Origin: Muricauda sp. SCSIO 64092
GTDB lineage: Bacteria; Bacteroidota; Bacteroidia; Flavobacteriales; Flavobacteriaceae
DNA: 64,000 nucleotides
Reading direction: 5' to 3'
Assembly: GCF_023016285.1 (NCBI RefSeq)
Contig: NZ_CP095413.1
Coordinates: 2,480,001-2,544,000, forward strand
Positions 46,157-55,150 of the stretch are shown here, piece by piece. The notes under the pieces were generated by a model. That model had not been told where the DNA came from. It made no database searches and was given only the letters and a program-made list of their open reading frames with translations. The position numbers and the translations under genes are program-made. How positions within the stretch are numbered: position 1 is the first letter of the stretch; each line of letters opens with the position of its first letter.

Positions 46157-48097
46157 ATGATACGTGAAATACGAATGCTAACATTTTTTTTGATTGGACT
46201 ATTTTTTTTGTGCCCAACCAACCCTGTTGATGCACAGGACCTTCGGAAATTGGACCATTATTTAAAGGAGGTTTATAAAAAGCATATCATTCCGGGATTC
46301 TCGGTAGTAGTTGTAAATGAAAGGGGATTGGTCTACAAAAAAGGTTTTGGAAAAGAACGTTTGGACCGGGCCAAACCCTTTACCGGGCAAACGGTGAACG
46401 CAATCGGTTCCCTTACCAAATCAATGACCGCCATGGCCATAATGCAATTGGTGGAACAGGGGGATTTGGAATTGGATACCCCGGTGGTCCACTACCTGCC
46501 TTGGTTCAGGACGGCAAACAAAGACATGAGCGATAAGGTTACGGTTAGGATGCTCATCAATAATACCAGTGGGTTGCAGGCCAACCCGGAACCCTCTTAC
46601 GACCTTTCCGATAATGCCTTGGCAGCGCTGACCCGAAACTTAAAGAGTATCTTTATAACCAGGGAACCGGGAACGGTGTATGAATACAGTAACCTGGGCT
46701 TCAGTGTTGCGGGATACCTGATAAGTCAGGTTTCGGGCCTGGCCTATAAAGAATATCTGGATAAGCGACTATTTGGCCCCTTGGCCATGAAAAGCACGTC
46801 TACCGACCCGGAAAGGTTTGGGGCATTGGGCGCTTTGGAAGGCCATTATCAAGGAATTTACCAAGCAACTCCTGCACTCCGGGAAAGACAGTTTGAGTCT
46901 GGGGAGTATATTCCCGCGGGATCGTTAACGCGATCCACAGCCAAGGATCTTGGAAACTATTTGATGGCCCTACTCAATCAAGGCAAATTTGGAAATGCCC
47001 GGTTGCTATCCGAGGAAAGCATTGCTGAAATGTGGTCCCCAAATAGTTCCTTTCCCGGACTTACGGAAGATGAGGGAGGTGATGGCAAGCCCATAGAATA
47101 TGGCCTGGGATGGATGATATCTGAAATTGAAGGCAGAAAAATTGTCCATCATGGCGGAAGTACGGGAAAGATGTCCTCCATGACCATGATCGATTTGACC
47201 AATAACAGGGCAGCTACTTTATTGGCCAATATAGATTTAACCTTTATCGATCAATATCAGTACCCCACCATATTTAATTTGGTCAATAACATTCTACATA
47301 TTGCCGCCGGAGAACCGATTACCGAATTTGGACGCCCTACCATATCCGATCCATCATTAAACGATTTTTATCTAGAGGAAGAACGTATGGAAAAGTACGT
47401 TGGTGAATTTGTTCAAATAAAAGGGGGTGATTTTTGGATGTATTTTGGACTTTCATTGGAGATAAGACGGGGAGATAAGGGCCTTGAGGCGATGATGACC
47501 AGGGGTAAAAATACGATCAATCATTTTAAATTGGATTTTGCCACGCCTTCCCTGGCCATCGGGCGCAATATGGGGATACCGCAAAGGTTCCAATTTAAGT
47601 TGACTCCGGATGGCAAGATGAAGGGGCTCTTTTGCGGGGGAGTGGAATATATCCGTGAAAATAAGCAACGCATGGAGCGGTATAAAAAAGTGGAACCCGG
47701 GCCCCATTTGGGCTTCTTGCTCCCCAAGGACTGGTCATTGCAAAAACTGCCCGATGGCTTTATGGCCAATGATCCCAATGATCCCAGTACGCGGTTACGG
47801 GGATTCGTAAAGGGTTCCAGGAAAAAAGTGGAAGATGCCATTGCTAAGGTTTCCAAACGCACATCCAATGAAAGTCCCTGGTTTGGCATACGGCAAGGGC
47901 AGTATGTCTGGAAACACCAAAGTTCGGTTAGGTTGGGTGCCCATGGAGAGGAGGTGCATACCCTCTTTTACAATGAAAAGAACCACATACCCATTCACTT
48001 CGAAATCACATCCAAAAAGGAAAATCATACCTTGATATTACAACAAGTGATTTCCCCATTGTTGAATTCCCTGGAGTTTAATGGTGGAAATCAATGA
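46157..48097 (+). CDS. Class C beta-lactamase-like serine hydrolase
   Basis: A 646-residue exported protein with a signal peptide (LTFFLIGLFFLCPTNPVDAQ). The PBP/beta-lactamase fold shows S-x-x-K in GSLTKSMT (S84, K87), Y-x-N as YEYSNLG (about 176-178) and the HGG in IVHHGGSTGKMSS (about 330), which is the class C/EstB-type third motif. An additional C-terminal region of about 250 residues (from about 400) has no obvious fold name and likely forms a beta-domain. Family members are esterases, D-amino-peptidases or lactamases; activity cannot be assigned. It lies 12 bases after the permease, so it probably processes or protects against a compound handled by that transporter. Confidence 0.87.
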   Translation: MIREIRMLTFFLIGLFFLCPTNPVDAQDLRKLDHYLKEVYKKHIIPGFSVVVVNERGLVYKKGFGKERLDRAKPFTGQTVNAIGSLTKSMTAMAIMQLVEQGDLELDTPVVHYLPWFRTANKDMSDKVTVRMLINNTSGLQANPEPSYDLSDNALAALTRNLKSIFITREPGTVYEYSNLGFSVAGYLISQVSGLAYKEYLDKRLFGPLAMKSTSTDPERFGALGALEGHYQGIYQATPALRERQFESGEYIPAGSLTRSTAKDLGNYLMALLNQGKFGNARLLSEESIAEMWSPNSSFPGLTEDEGGDGKPIEYGLGWMISEIEGRKIVHHGGSTGKMSSMTMIDLTNNRAATLLANIDLTFIDQYQYPTIFNLVNNILHIAAGEPITEFGRPTISDPSLNDFYLEEERMEKYVGEFVQIKGGDFWMYFGLSLEIRRGDKGLEAMMTRGKNTINHFKLDFATPSLAIGRNMGIPQRFQFKLTPDGKMKGLFCGGVEYIRENKQRMERYKKVEPGPHLGFLLPKDWSLQKLPDGFMANDPNDPSTRLRGFVKGSRKKVEDAIAKVSKRTSNESPWFGIRQGQYVWKHQSSVRLGAHGEEVHTLFYNEKNHIPIHFEITSKKENHTLILQQVISPLLNSLEFNGGNQ

Positions 48098-48124
48098 ATC
48101 TTTTTGGGGTGTCATGATTTATGA

Positions 48125-48853
48125 TCACAATCCGATTCGATTAAAAAAATCCACTTTATAGCTATCGCCTATGGGAATCCTAATGTCATGGACTATGATT
48201 TTGCTTTTTTGCACGGCATGAATTTTATTGATGTTTACAATAAAGGATCGATGCACCCGAATAAAATTATTGTTTGCCAATTTTGCGTCGATATCCTTAA
48301 AATTCATCAAAGTTAGAATTGGCTTTTTTTCATTGTCGATATGAATTTTCAAGTAGTCCTTAAGCCCTTGTATGTGGGTAATGTTCTCTAGTTTGATTTT
48401 GACATTGCCATAATCCGATTTTACAAAAATGAATTGATTGGTGTCCAAACCCAAACCACTGGCAGAGGAAACATTTTCGATTTTTCCCATTCCCCTACGT
48501 AATGCCATAAGTTCTTTTGCCCTATTGATTGCGGTAACAAATCGTGGAAAGGGAATGGGTTTGACCAGGTAATCAACGGCATTAAGCTCAAAACCATCCA
48601 AAGCAAATTCGGGATAGGCCGTCGTAAATATGAAAAGGGGCTTTTTGTCCATGGATTTCACAAATTCAATCCCTGAGATTTGTGGCATTTCAATATCCAG
48701 GAACACCAGATCAATTTTCTTGGTTTGGATCAGGCCAATACTATCCAAAGGGTTGGTAAACGTTTCAATTAAGCTCAATCCACCAACATCCTCGCAATAC
48801 GACTTAAGAATACCAATTGCTAAAGGCTCATCATCTATGATTATACAGTTCAT
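48125..48853 (-). CDS. LytTR-family response regulator
   Basis: A 242-residue regulator. The receiver has the acidic pair in CIIIDDEPLA (residues 7-8), phospho-acceptor in LVFLDIEMPQISGI (about D54) and lysine in YLVKPIPFPR. The C-terminal LytTR domain spans about residues 140-240 (FIFVKSDYGNVKIKLENITHIQGLKDYLKI, NNFIRVHRSFIVNINKI). Its start overlaps the kinase gene by 4 bases, and it is convergent with the serine hydrolase gene. Confidence 0.93.
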   Translation of the reverse strand: MNCIIIDDEPLAIGILKSYCEDVGGLSLIETFTNPLDSIGLIQTKKIDLVFLDIEMPQISGIEFVKSMDKKPLFIFTTAYPEFALDGFELNAVDYLVKPIPFPRFVTAINRAKELMALRRGMGKIENVSSASGLGLDTNQFIFVKSDYGNVKIKLENITHIQGLKDYLKIHIDNEKKPILTLMNFKDIDAKLANNNFIRVHRSFIVNINKIHAVQKSKIIVHDIRIPIGDSYKVDFFNRIGL

Positions 48854-49920
48854 GAGGCGAGATTTAGTTCCAATTGTACGGAATAGATTCCGTCGTTTTT
48901 GTTTATTCGCAACATATGGTTTTCCGGATAGATCAAACGCAACCTGTTTTCTATGTTGCTCAATCCGATACCGGAATTTATTTTATCCTTACGGTGGTTT
49001 CCGATCTTATTTTTGACCTCAAAAAAGAAATCGTCCTCAATAATCTCCATTTTGATACTCACATCCGTTTTTCCGTTGAAATCCGTTCCATATTTAAATG
49101 CATTCTCCACAAATGGAATGAGCAATAATGGGGGAATCCTTTTATCCTGGTACTCTCCAACAATTTTAAGGTGAAGACCACTGCTATCCTGAAGTCGAAA
49201 CCGTTGAAGTTCCATAAAATTTTTAATGTAGTTGATCTCCTTTGATATGGGAACCATCTCTTCCCTGGCTTCATAAAGCATATACCGCATAAGCTCAGAC
49301 AGCGTGATGACCGCTTCCGGGGCTTCCTGGGATTTGTTCCGTACCAGGGAATAGATACTGTTGAGGGAATTAAACAGAAAGTGGGGGTTTAACTGCGCCC
49401 TTAAGAACTGTAACTCGGTTTCCTTACTTTGTACCTTGATTTCCTGATTGACCTGATCCTTCCTATAAAAATCCTTTACCAACGCCAAAATACCCCCCAA
49501 TAGGTAAAATGCCAGGGAAAAGATAAAGGACACGGCATAAGGCAACTGTTGTATAGGGGCCATTCTCCTTCTTTCGTCAAAGGGCATTGTATCCGATAGT
49601 TCCAAGAATCTTTTGAACGGTGCCGGAAAAAAATACTCGGTAATGATGAAATTAAATGCCAAAATGAAAAGGATGGAGACGACAATATAAAGAAGCAGTT
49701 TTTTCTTAAGCAAAAGCTTGGGCACCAAAATAAGGTAGTTGACATATACCAATACCAGCGGATTGATTATGGCCCTTGGCAAAAAGTTGGGATCAATTTT
49801 TCCAAGCTGGGAAAAACTCATGCCAATGGGCAATGAAAAAAAACATATCCAAACGATGACATGAATCCAAACCTCCTTTATTTTAATGGTCCTTTTCAAT
49901 TTCCTTTTGTTCGTGTACAA
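48850..49920 (-). CDS. LytS-type sensor histidine kinase
   Basis: A 356-residue membrane kinase with four hydrophobic spans in the first 160 residues (WIHVIVWICFFSLPIGMSF, LLLYIVVSILFILAFNFIIT, AVSFIFSLAFYLLGGILALV and another), a linker, then the His_kinase domain with the hallmark QLNPHFLFNSLNSIYSL (phospho-acceptor His near residue 198) and an HATPase with FVENAFKYGTDFNG and GIGLSNIENRLRLIYP. It pairs with the LytTR regulator. It sits between the ABC/hydrolase genes and the DUF4907 gene; a role in regulating envelope stress or the ABC exporter is inferred. Confidence 0.92.
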   Translation of the reverse strand: MYTNKRKLKRTIKIKEVWIHVIVWICFFSLPIGMSFSQLGKIDPNFLPRAIINPLVLVYVNYLILVPKLLLKKKLLLYIVVSILFILAFNFIITEYFFPAPFKRFLELSDTMPFDERRRMAPIQQLPYAVSFIFSLAFYLLGGILALVKDFYRKDQVNQEIKVQSKETELQFLRAQLNPHFLFNSLNSIYSLVRNKSQEAPEAVITLSELMRYMLYEAREEMVPISKEINYIKNFMELQRFRLQDSSGLHLKIVGEYQDKRIPPLLLIPFVENAFKYGTDFNGKTDVSIKMEIIEDDFFFEVKNKIGNHRKDKINSGIGLSNIENRLRLIYPENHMLRINKNDGIYSVQLELNLAS

Positions 49921-49928
49921 TCCAACGC

Positions 49929-50252
49929 TTAATAGGCTATTTCATTTTGTTCCAAATCTACCTTGGAAATTCGGGGAGAACAATTCTTTTCCAATCTATG
50001 GATTACCAAGGAACCCACTTTTTCCGCATCCCTTCTTGTTGCAAAGGGTTTTCTTTCCGAAACTCCGGGAATCGTCTGCTGTTGTATCACTAATTTCCCC
50101 TTGTCATAAATACGGTACATCCATCCCGTACCCATTTCTTCAACTTGTAGCTCATACCCATTGTTCGGTTTTGTCCGTAAAAATTCAACGGAGGCAATCC
50201 CAGAAATTAGAATGATTACCGCTATAATCCAAAGCAATGCCCTATGGTTCAT
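49929..50252 (-). CDS. DUF4907-type hypothetical protein
   Basis: A 107-residue protein with one N-terminal span (ALLWIIAVIILISGIASVEFL) that anchors it in the inner membrane or serves as signal. The remainder reads YELQVEEMGTGWMYRIYDKGKLVIQQQTIPGV and ATRRDAEKVGSLVIHRLE, which fits the DUF4907 pattern of a short beta-rich domain. I chose the ATG at 50252 because it immediately precedes the hydrophobic segment. It shares strand with the Kelch lipoprotein gene upstream (90 bases away), an arrangement often seen for these families in Flavobacteriia. Confidence 0.65.
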   Translation of the reverse strand: MNHRALLWIIAVIILISGIASVEFLRTKPNNGYELQVEEMGTGWMYRIYDKGKLVIQQQTIPGVSERKPFATRRDAEKVGSLVIHRLEKNCSPRISKVDLEQNEIAY

Positions 50253-50341
50253 CAAGTTATCATTTTTAAACCGTATTCCATTTTCAGGAATACGGTTTAT
50301 TACCAATGAATTATGAAAAAAATACTAAAAATGTATTGCTA

Positions 50342-51358
50342 TTAGTCGTCTTCATCCTCTTCTTCGTTGGGAAAAAATTCACGATTGTCATCCAGGTACA
50401 GGTTTCCACTTCGGCCAAGGGCAAGAAAGGCCCTTGTCCCATTGTAAAAAGCTATTGCCCCTTGCCTTGTGATACCTTCATATTCCGTTTTTTCCTCCCA
50501 TAGGTCTGTTGCTGGGTTGTACTCCCAGACACTGGTGGAAGCCCCAAAACCGTTATCTCCCGTGGCGAAGTATCCTCTATCGCCAATGCTAAATCCAACG
50601 GCATTGTTCCTAATGATAAAGTTGTCTTCATCATCATCCAAATCCAACAGTGAACTCCACTGTTCCGTATCGAGGTCAAATACCCAAAAATCGGTTTGAA
50701 ACTGTCCGTTTGAAACACCGGTCCCCATATAGACCCTATTCCCAATGGAAAATGTGGTGGCCTCCCTACGTTTGTTGCCTCCAAAACCCACAAGCTCTTC
50801 CCAACTGTTGTCCGCAGGGTTAAAACGCCAAAAATCCTTTTTGTCATTGTCCCCATCAAAACCAGTACCTACATACCCATTTGTTGTGGAATTAAAGGCA
50901 ATTGCACCCCGCCTTGGGGTCCCGGCAAAATCACCGATACTTTCCCAGGTGTTACTGGCAATATTGTATTGGTAAAAATCCCCCAGTTCATCGTCCCCGT
51001 CGTAACCGAGGCCAACGTATCCATTGCCGTTCAATGCAAATGCTACCGCGGAACTTCTTGGGGTACCTGGAAAGTCGGCCAGCTGTGCCCAGAAATTCCC
51101 TTCCATATCAAAGACCCAAACATCCGATAAACGGTCATCACCATCAAAACCAGTTCCCATGTATCCGAAGTTCCCGAGGGTAAAGGCAAAAGCACCACTA
51201 CGCGGAGTACCATCAAAGATGGATCGGTCCACCCAGTTTCCAATATTTTCATCATCATCATCGTCATTGGAGCACGATACCATGCCAACGAATAGGATTC
51301 CTGCAGCAAATGCCTTTGTTAGGATACTTGTCTTTCTATCGTACAATTTGTCAATCAT
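50342..51358 (-). CDS. Kelch-repeat lipoprotein
   Basis: A 338-residue protein with a lipoprotein signal (AAGILFVGMVSCSNDDDDD, C29). The mature part contains at least five Kelch-type units of about 48-50 residues: each has the pattern G-T-P-R-x-x-A-x-A-F, a glycine-rich Y-x-G-x-G-F-D-G-D, then W/F-x-x-N/D-x-x-x-x-x-W. These form a beta-propeller, with GxGYDGDD-like turns that look calcium-binding or interaction-competent. The acidic runs after the lipid cysteine and at the C-terminus (EEDEDD) are typical of surface-exposed Bacteroidota lipoproteins. Its start lies just after the gene upstream (51360), so they are co-transcribed. Confidence 0.82.
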   Translation of the reverse strand: MIDKLYDRKTSILTKAFAAGILFVGMVSCSNDDDDDENIGNWVDRSIFDGTPRSGAFAFTLGNFGYMGTGFDGDDRLSDVWVFDMEGNFWAQLADFPGTPRSSAVAFALNGNGYVGLGYDGDDELGDFYQYNIASNTWESIGDFAGTPRRGAIAFNSTTNGYVGTGFDGDNDKKDFWRFNPADNSWEELVGFGGNKRREATTFSIGNRVYMGTGVSNGQFQTDFWVFDLDTEQWSSLLDLDDDEDNFIIRNNAVGFSIGDRGYFATGDNGFGASTSVWEYNPATDLWEEKTEYEGITRQGAIAFYNGTRAFLALGRSGNLYLDDNREFFPNEEEDEDD

Positions 51359-51359
51359 T

Positions 51360-52253
51360 TTAGTTCCTGTTTAGTTTATATTGAAGTCCCATGGAGAAAT
51401 ACAGGGATTGATTCGTATTGAACCGGTATAAGGAATCACCACCGGTATTTTCTACCTCAAGCGTATTCCCTGCGAGCAGCCCCAACTGCGTGACCGTTGT
51501 AATATGGGGTTGAATTCTATAAGTGTACGTAAGGGAAAGGTTGTAAGTGGTAAAATTTAGCCTGGTCCGGGAAATGGTACCCAATTCCGGGAAGGAATCA
51601 CTTCCGGTAATATTATAGGAGTTTCCCTGTAACAGGGCACTTGCCGTTAATTTGTGCCGCTGATCAAAGGCAAATCCCATGAGTGTTTGGGGAAACCCCA
51701 ACTGAAAATGGAATTGCTCATTGATTTTCTTTGCATAGCTCAAAAACGGGGTAATCGTGGGTTCTCCAAATAAGGTGTTCCTTGCTATTCCTATAGAGAA
51801 GCTGGATTCCTTCCAGTTTTTGACCATCCCAATCTTAAATGCCAGAATACTATCATCGAAACTCAAACCACTCGAAAAATTGGAGGACAGTTGGGGATTG
51901 AACTGAAAGAGCAAATCCCATTGGTTGGAAAGTGCCTTTACACCTTCCAATTTCAAGTTCACCAGATGCAGACGCTCATATTCTTCCAAATTTAATTCCC
52001 CGGGAACCTCAAAATATGCGAACCGGGTGTTCAAATATTCGATTTCAAAAAGCGAGGCCACATTCCAGACTTTCGACCTGTTCCTAAAGGTGTAGTGATA
52101 GGTCTCCAATTGATGTTTCCCCAAACTTGGGGCAACCCCATATTGAAATCCTATTTCGTTACCATATTCCTTTAGCTGGCCGTTCACTTGAATGAAAACT
52201 AGAAGGGTAATACTTTTTATCCACGTTTGTTTCAACGCATTATTTTTTCCCAA
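51360..52253 (-). CDS. Predicted outer membrane protein, paralogue of 55151-56119
   Basis: A 297-residue protein with a short hydrophobic N-terminus (WIKSITLLVFIQVNGQ) and then alternating strands typical of a beta-barrel (WNVASLFEIEYLNTRFAYFEV, LLFQFNPQLSSNFSSGLSFDD, FHFQLGFPQTLMGF, LSLTYTYRIQPHITTVTQLGLLAG). It ends YFSMGLQYKLNRN. A block E-P-T-I-T-P-F then KKINEQFHFQLGFP and RHKLTASALLQGNSYN aligns with EPRLLPAVSL, QKLNQYWSYSLGIP and RHRFSLFASPQGLFGN in the gene at 55151, so the two are paralogues. Function unknown. Confidence 0.65.
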   Translation of the reverse strand: MGKNNALKQTWIKSITLLVFIQVNGQLKEYGNEIGFQYGVAPSLGKHQLETYHYTFRNRSKVWNVASLFEIEYLNTRFAYFEVPGELNLEEYERLHLVNLKLEGVKALSNQWDLLFQFNPQLSSNFSSGLSFDDSILAFKIGMVKNWKESSFSIGIARNTLFGEPTITPFLSYAKKINEQFHFQLGFPQTLMGFAFDQRHKLTASALLQGNSYNITGSDSFPELGTISRTRLNFTTYNLSLTYTYRIQPHITTVTQLGLLAGNTLEVENTGGDSLYRFNTNQSLYFSMGLQYKLNRN

Positions 52254-52448
52254 ATCTAGAGTTCAGGCCCAGCCCAATTAAAAATATTATACAGGGGATT
52301 AATTTGTTATGACCAATTTTGACTTTTTCACTACAGATGGGGTCCTATCCATCTTTGTAGATGAAAAAGATGTTCTGGTCGAGAGAACTTCCCCATCGGT
52401 ATAAATACTTCTTTGCATTTTTCTTCAAATGGTTTCTTTGCCCCAAAA

Positions 52449-53783
52449 ATGGGAAAGCTCTCTCTTTGTGTCATACTATTTTTTTGCGTGGTCGCCTGTT
52501 CCTTTGACTCTGGCGAAATACCAACGTTGGAGGTCGGACAGGATTTCGTTGACTCCAATGTTCGATTGATCGTACTGGACACCTTTGAATTGACCATGAG
52601 CACGTTTAAGTTTGACAGCATCAATACTTCGAGCAGTAATCGATTGTTGTTCGGTAAATTCTTGGACGACTATTTCGGAACGGTGGAATCCAGGGCATTT
52701 TTTGAGCTCGTTTCGTCTGACGCAGCATCAGATAGCAATGCCTACGATATTTCTTCCGATGCCGAATTGGACAGTGTTGCCCTAATCCTGGGATATGATG
52801 ACTATTTCTATCAGGATACCACAAAAGTGATACACCTTAATGTCCATAAGCTGTTGGAAGAAGTGGTCCCTGAAGAGGGTGTATTTTACAATACGAGTTC
52901 CTTGTCCTTTGATAGCATCCCTTTGATCGTAAAGGCGTTTCTACCGGAGCCATTGGATGAGGATTCACTTCATATTTCATTGCCAAATGAATTTGGGCAG
53001 GATTTATTTGATAAAATCCTGGACAATGAAATCAATAACAACTCGGAATTACGGGACAACCTACCGGGATTTGTCCTTGTCCCAGGAGCGGAGGACAACG
53101 GAAGCGTCATTGGCTTCTCCAGAAATCAAGAGGATACCTATCTGCGTTTTTTCTATTCGATCCCTGAAGAATTTGACGATACTGAGGAAGTCCTGGATTT
53201 AGTTATCAATCCATTCTCGAGTACCCCGACCGCCTTTCATAATGTACAGTCCTTTTCCGGGCAAAACGGATTGGATATGCTGGACGATCAGGAGACGGAA
53301 TTACCCTCCACGGCATCGGGGGATTTGACCTTTATTCAATCTGCGACGGGATTTGCGACAAAGGTGACCTTTCCAAACATAAAATCCCTATACGATATAC
53401 CAGGAACCGGTACCCTATTGAGTGCGCAACTACATATGAAACCACTTCGGGAAGCTGTAACCGATGATACCCCTTTACGGGATTCTTTGAGTACTGCGGT
53501 CATTGATGTCAACAATGTGATCATAGAGGAAATTAGAACGGGCACGGGACTGGTCCAAGGAGTGCTTGTAGGTGAAGGGGAAGAATTTGGGACCGTGATT
53601 TATGAAGTGCCCATAGGCATCTTTTTAGATCAAAAATTAAATGAAAGCCCGGAAACCGAAAACGCCTTGGTCCTCTTTAATGAGAATTTTAACGAAACCG
53701 TGAACCGCCTGGTTTTACAAGGAGAGACAGCCGAAGATTTTAGGGCGAGAATTGTCCTTACCTATGCCATTTATGATGAGTAG
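52449..53783 (+). CDS. DUF4270 family lipoprotein
   Basis: A 444-residue protein with a lipoprotein signal (LSLCVILFFCVVACSFDSGE, C16). It shows the DUF4270 features: PTLEVGQDFVDSNVRLIVLDTFELTMSTFKFDSINTSSSNRLLFGKF near the N-terminus and a C-terminal beta-rich half with NGLDMLDDQETELPSTASG. The family is common in Bacteroidota and has no assigned function I can state. I used the ATG at 52449 where the signal begins; the frame opens earlier at 52413. The last 11 bases overlap the next gene, so the two are translationally coupled. Confidence 0.75.
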   Translation: MGKLSLCVILFFCVVACSFDSGEIPTLEVGQDFVDSNVRLIVLDTFELTMSTFKFDSINTSSSNRLLFGKFLDDYFGTVESRAFFELVSSDAASDSNAYDISSDAELDSVALILGYDDYFYQDTTKVIHLNVHKLLEEVVPEEGVFYNTSSLSFDSIPLIVKAFLPEPLDEDSLHISLPNEFGQDLFDKILDNEINNNSELRDNLPGFVLVPGAEDNGSVIGFSRNQEDTYLRFFYSIPEEFDDTEEVLDLVINPFSSTPTAFHNVQSFSGQNGLDMLDDQETELPSTASGDLTFIQSATGFATKVTFPNIKSLYDIPGTGTLLSAQLHMKPLREAVTDDTPLRDSLSTAVIDVNNVIIEEIRTGTGLVQGVLVGEGEEFGTVIYEVPIGIFLDQKLNESPETENALVLFNENFNETVNRLVLQGETAEDFRARIVLTYAIYDE

Positions 53784-55032
53784 GGCCTGCCATATTATAG
53801 TATTGGGTTTTCTGGGGTTCAATGTAGGGGCCCAAACGAACAATCTAACCGGATCACCCTATTCCCTGTTTGGTCTGGGGGTTTCCAGTAGCTCAAACGT
53901 AGGGATAAACAATTCTTTGGGCAATGGGGGATATGCCATTTCCGGGGACTCATTTATCAACAACCTCAATCCTGCTTCCTATGGGAAATTGGGGGAGCGG
54001 AATTTTTTGTTCGATTTTGGGTTTTTGGCGGAAGTAAGCGAAATAGACAGCGGTAACGCAACGGAAAACAGGATAGCCGGGAATTTTTCCAATATTGCCA
54101 TTGCCTCCACCATTGGACCTAAAAGTGCTTTTGGACTGTCCATTAATCCCTATAGTGATGTTGGGTATTCGGTCATTGGCATAGACAGCAATATTGAAGG
54201 CTCTTTTGATACGTTCAGCAGTAATATATTTGGGACGGGCGCCCTGAACGATTTGCGGCTTTCCTATGGAACGTCACTGACCAATACCTTTAGGGCCGGG
54301 TTTTATGCCTCCTACCTATTTGGTGCAATAGAAGAACGTGAACGTATTGACGCAAGTCAGGAAATTGCGAATGAGAGCACATTGAATATCCTTGAACGCA
54401 ACGTTTACCGGGGACTACAGCTTGGCTTCGGGTTGCAATACGATATCTTTCCCAAATTAACCTTGGGGTGGTCCATGGATCTGGCAACATCACTATCGGC
54501 CAGAAGGGACCGTACCGTGCAAAAAGCATTGGATTTTATTCCCTCGACGGTAGAGGAGGAAAACGATGAAAAAATTGAATCCTTCGAACTGCCAACCTCC
54601 ATTAACAGTGGTATTTTATACAAGCCCTATCCAGGTTTGGACATTTCTTTGGACTACAGTATTAGATTATGGAACGAGACCGGGCAAAGGGACAATGTTG
54701 GGGTTTTTGTTGATGAACACAATTATTCGGTCGGCATACAATATGTGGCCGATCCCAACAGCTATCGCTATGCCAAAAGAATAAAGTACAGGGCCGGGTT
54801 CAATTATAACACAGGCTATTTGGAGATCAACCAAAATCCTGTGGAGGCCTATAATATAACCGCGGGAATAGGAATTCCATTGGGGCTTCGTTCCCTTTCC
54901 CATCTCAATGTTTCGTACGGCTTTCAAAATAGGGGCGCTACCACCGGGATTTTAATTGAAGAAAATGTCCATACCGTGAACATAAACTTCAGTCTTAGGG
55001 ATATATGGTTTGTGAAACGAAAGATTGACTAA
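53773..55032 (+). CDS. Predicted FadL-like outer membrane protein
   Basis: A 419-residue protein with a signal peptide (MMSRACHIIVLGFLGFNVGAQ). The mature part starts GSPYSLFGLGVSSSSNVGINNSLGNGGYAISGDSFINNLNPASYGKLGERNFLFDFG, a pattern shared with Bacteroidota outer-membrane proteins of the FadL/PorV-like fold, where N-terminal residues fill the barrel. It ends TVNINFSLRDIWFVKRKID. The start codon was chosen at MMSRACHII, overlapping the DUF4270 gene by 11 bases; in-frame alternatives are 53764 and 53776. Function unknown, possibly passage of hydrophobic compounds. Confidence 0.68.
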   Translation: MMSRACHIIVLGFLGFNVGAQTNNLTGSPYSLFGLGVSSSSNVGINNSLGNGGYAISGDSFINNLNPASYGKLGERNFLFDFGFLAEVSEIDSGNATENRIAGNFSNIAIASTIGPKSAFGLSINPYSDVGYSVIGIDSNIEGSFDTFSSNIFGTGALNDLRLSYGTSLTNTFRAGFYASYLFGAIEERERIDASQEIANESTLNILERNVYRGLQLGFGLQYDIFPKLTLGWSMDLATSLSARRDRTVQKALDFIPSTVEEENDEKIESFELPTSINSGILYKPYPGLDISLDYSIRLWNETGQRDNVGVFVDEHNYSVGIQYVADPNSYRYAKRIKYRAGFNYNTGYLEINQNPVEAYNITAGIGIPLGLRSLSHLNVSYGFQNRGATTGILIEENVHTVNINFSLRDIWFVKRKID

Positions 55033-55150
55033 GGAAGTATGTACAAATGGACGGATTTTGTCTACCAAATCGAATTTCCCGATTCGTGCGATGTAAAACG
55101 GGACAGGTATGGAATTTTAGCCCACAGGTCTAAAACTTTTTTATGTACTA

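Noticed and set aside
50342..51358. Periodic similar DNA stretches that could suggest a tandem repeat array or CRISPR
   Set aside because: The periodicity follows the protein repeats of a Kelch beta-propeller and the spacing and identity do not fit a CRISPR array.
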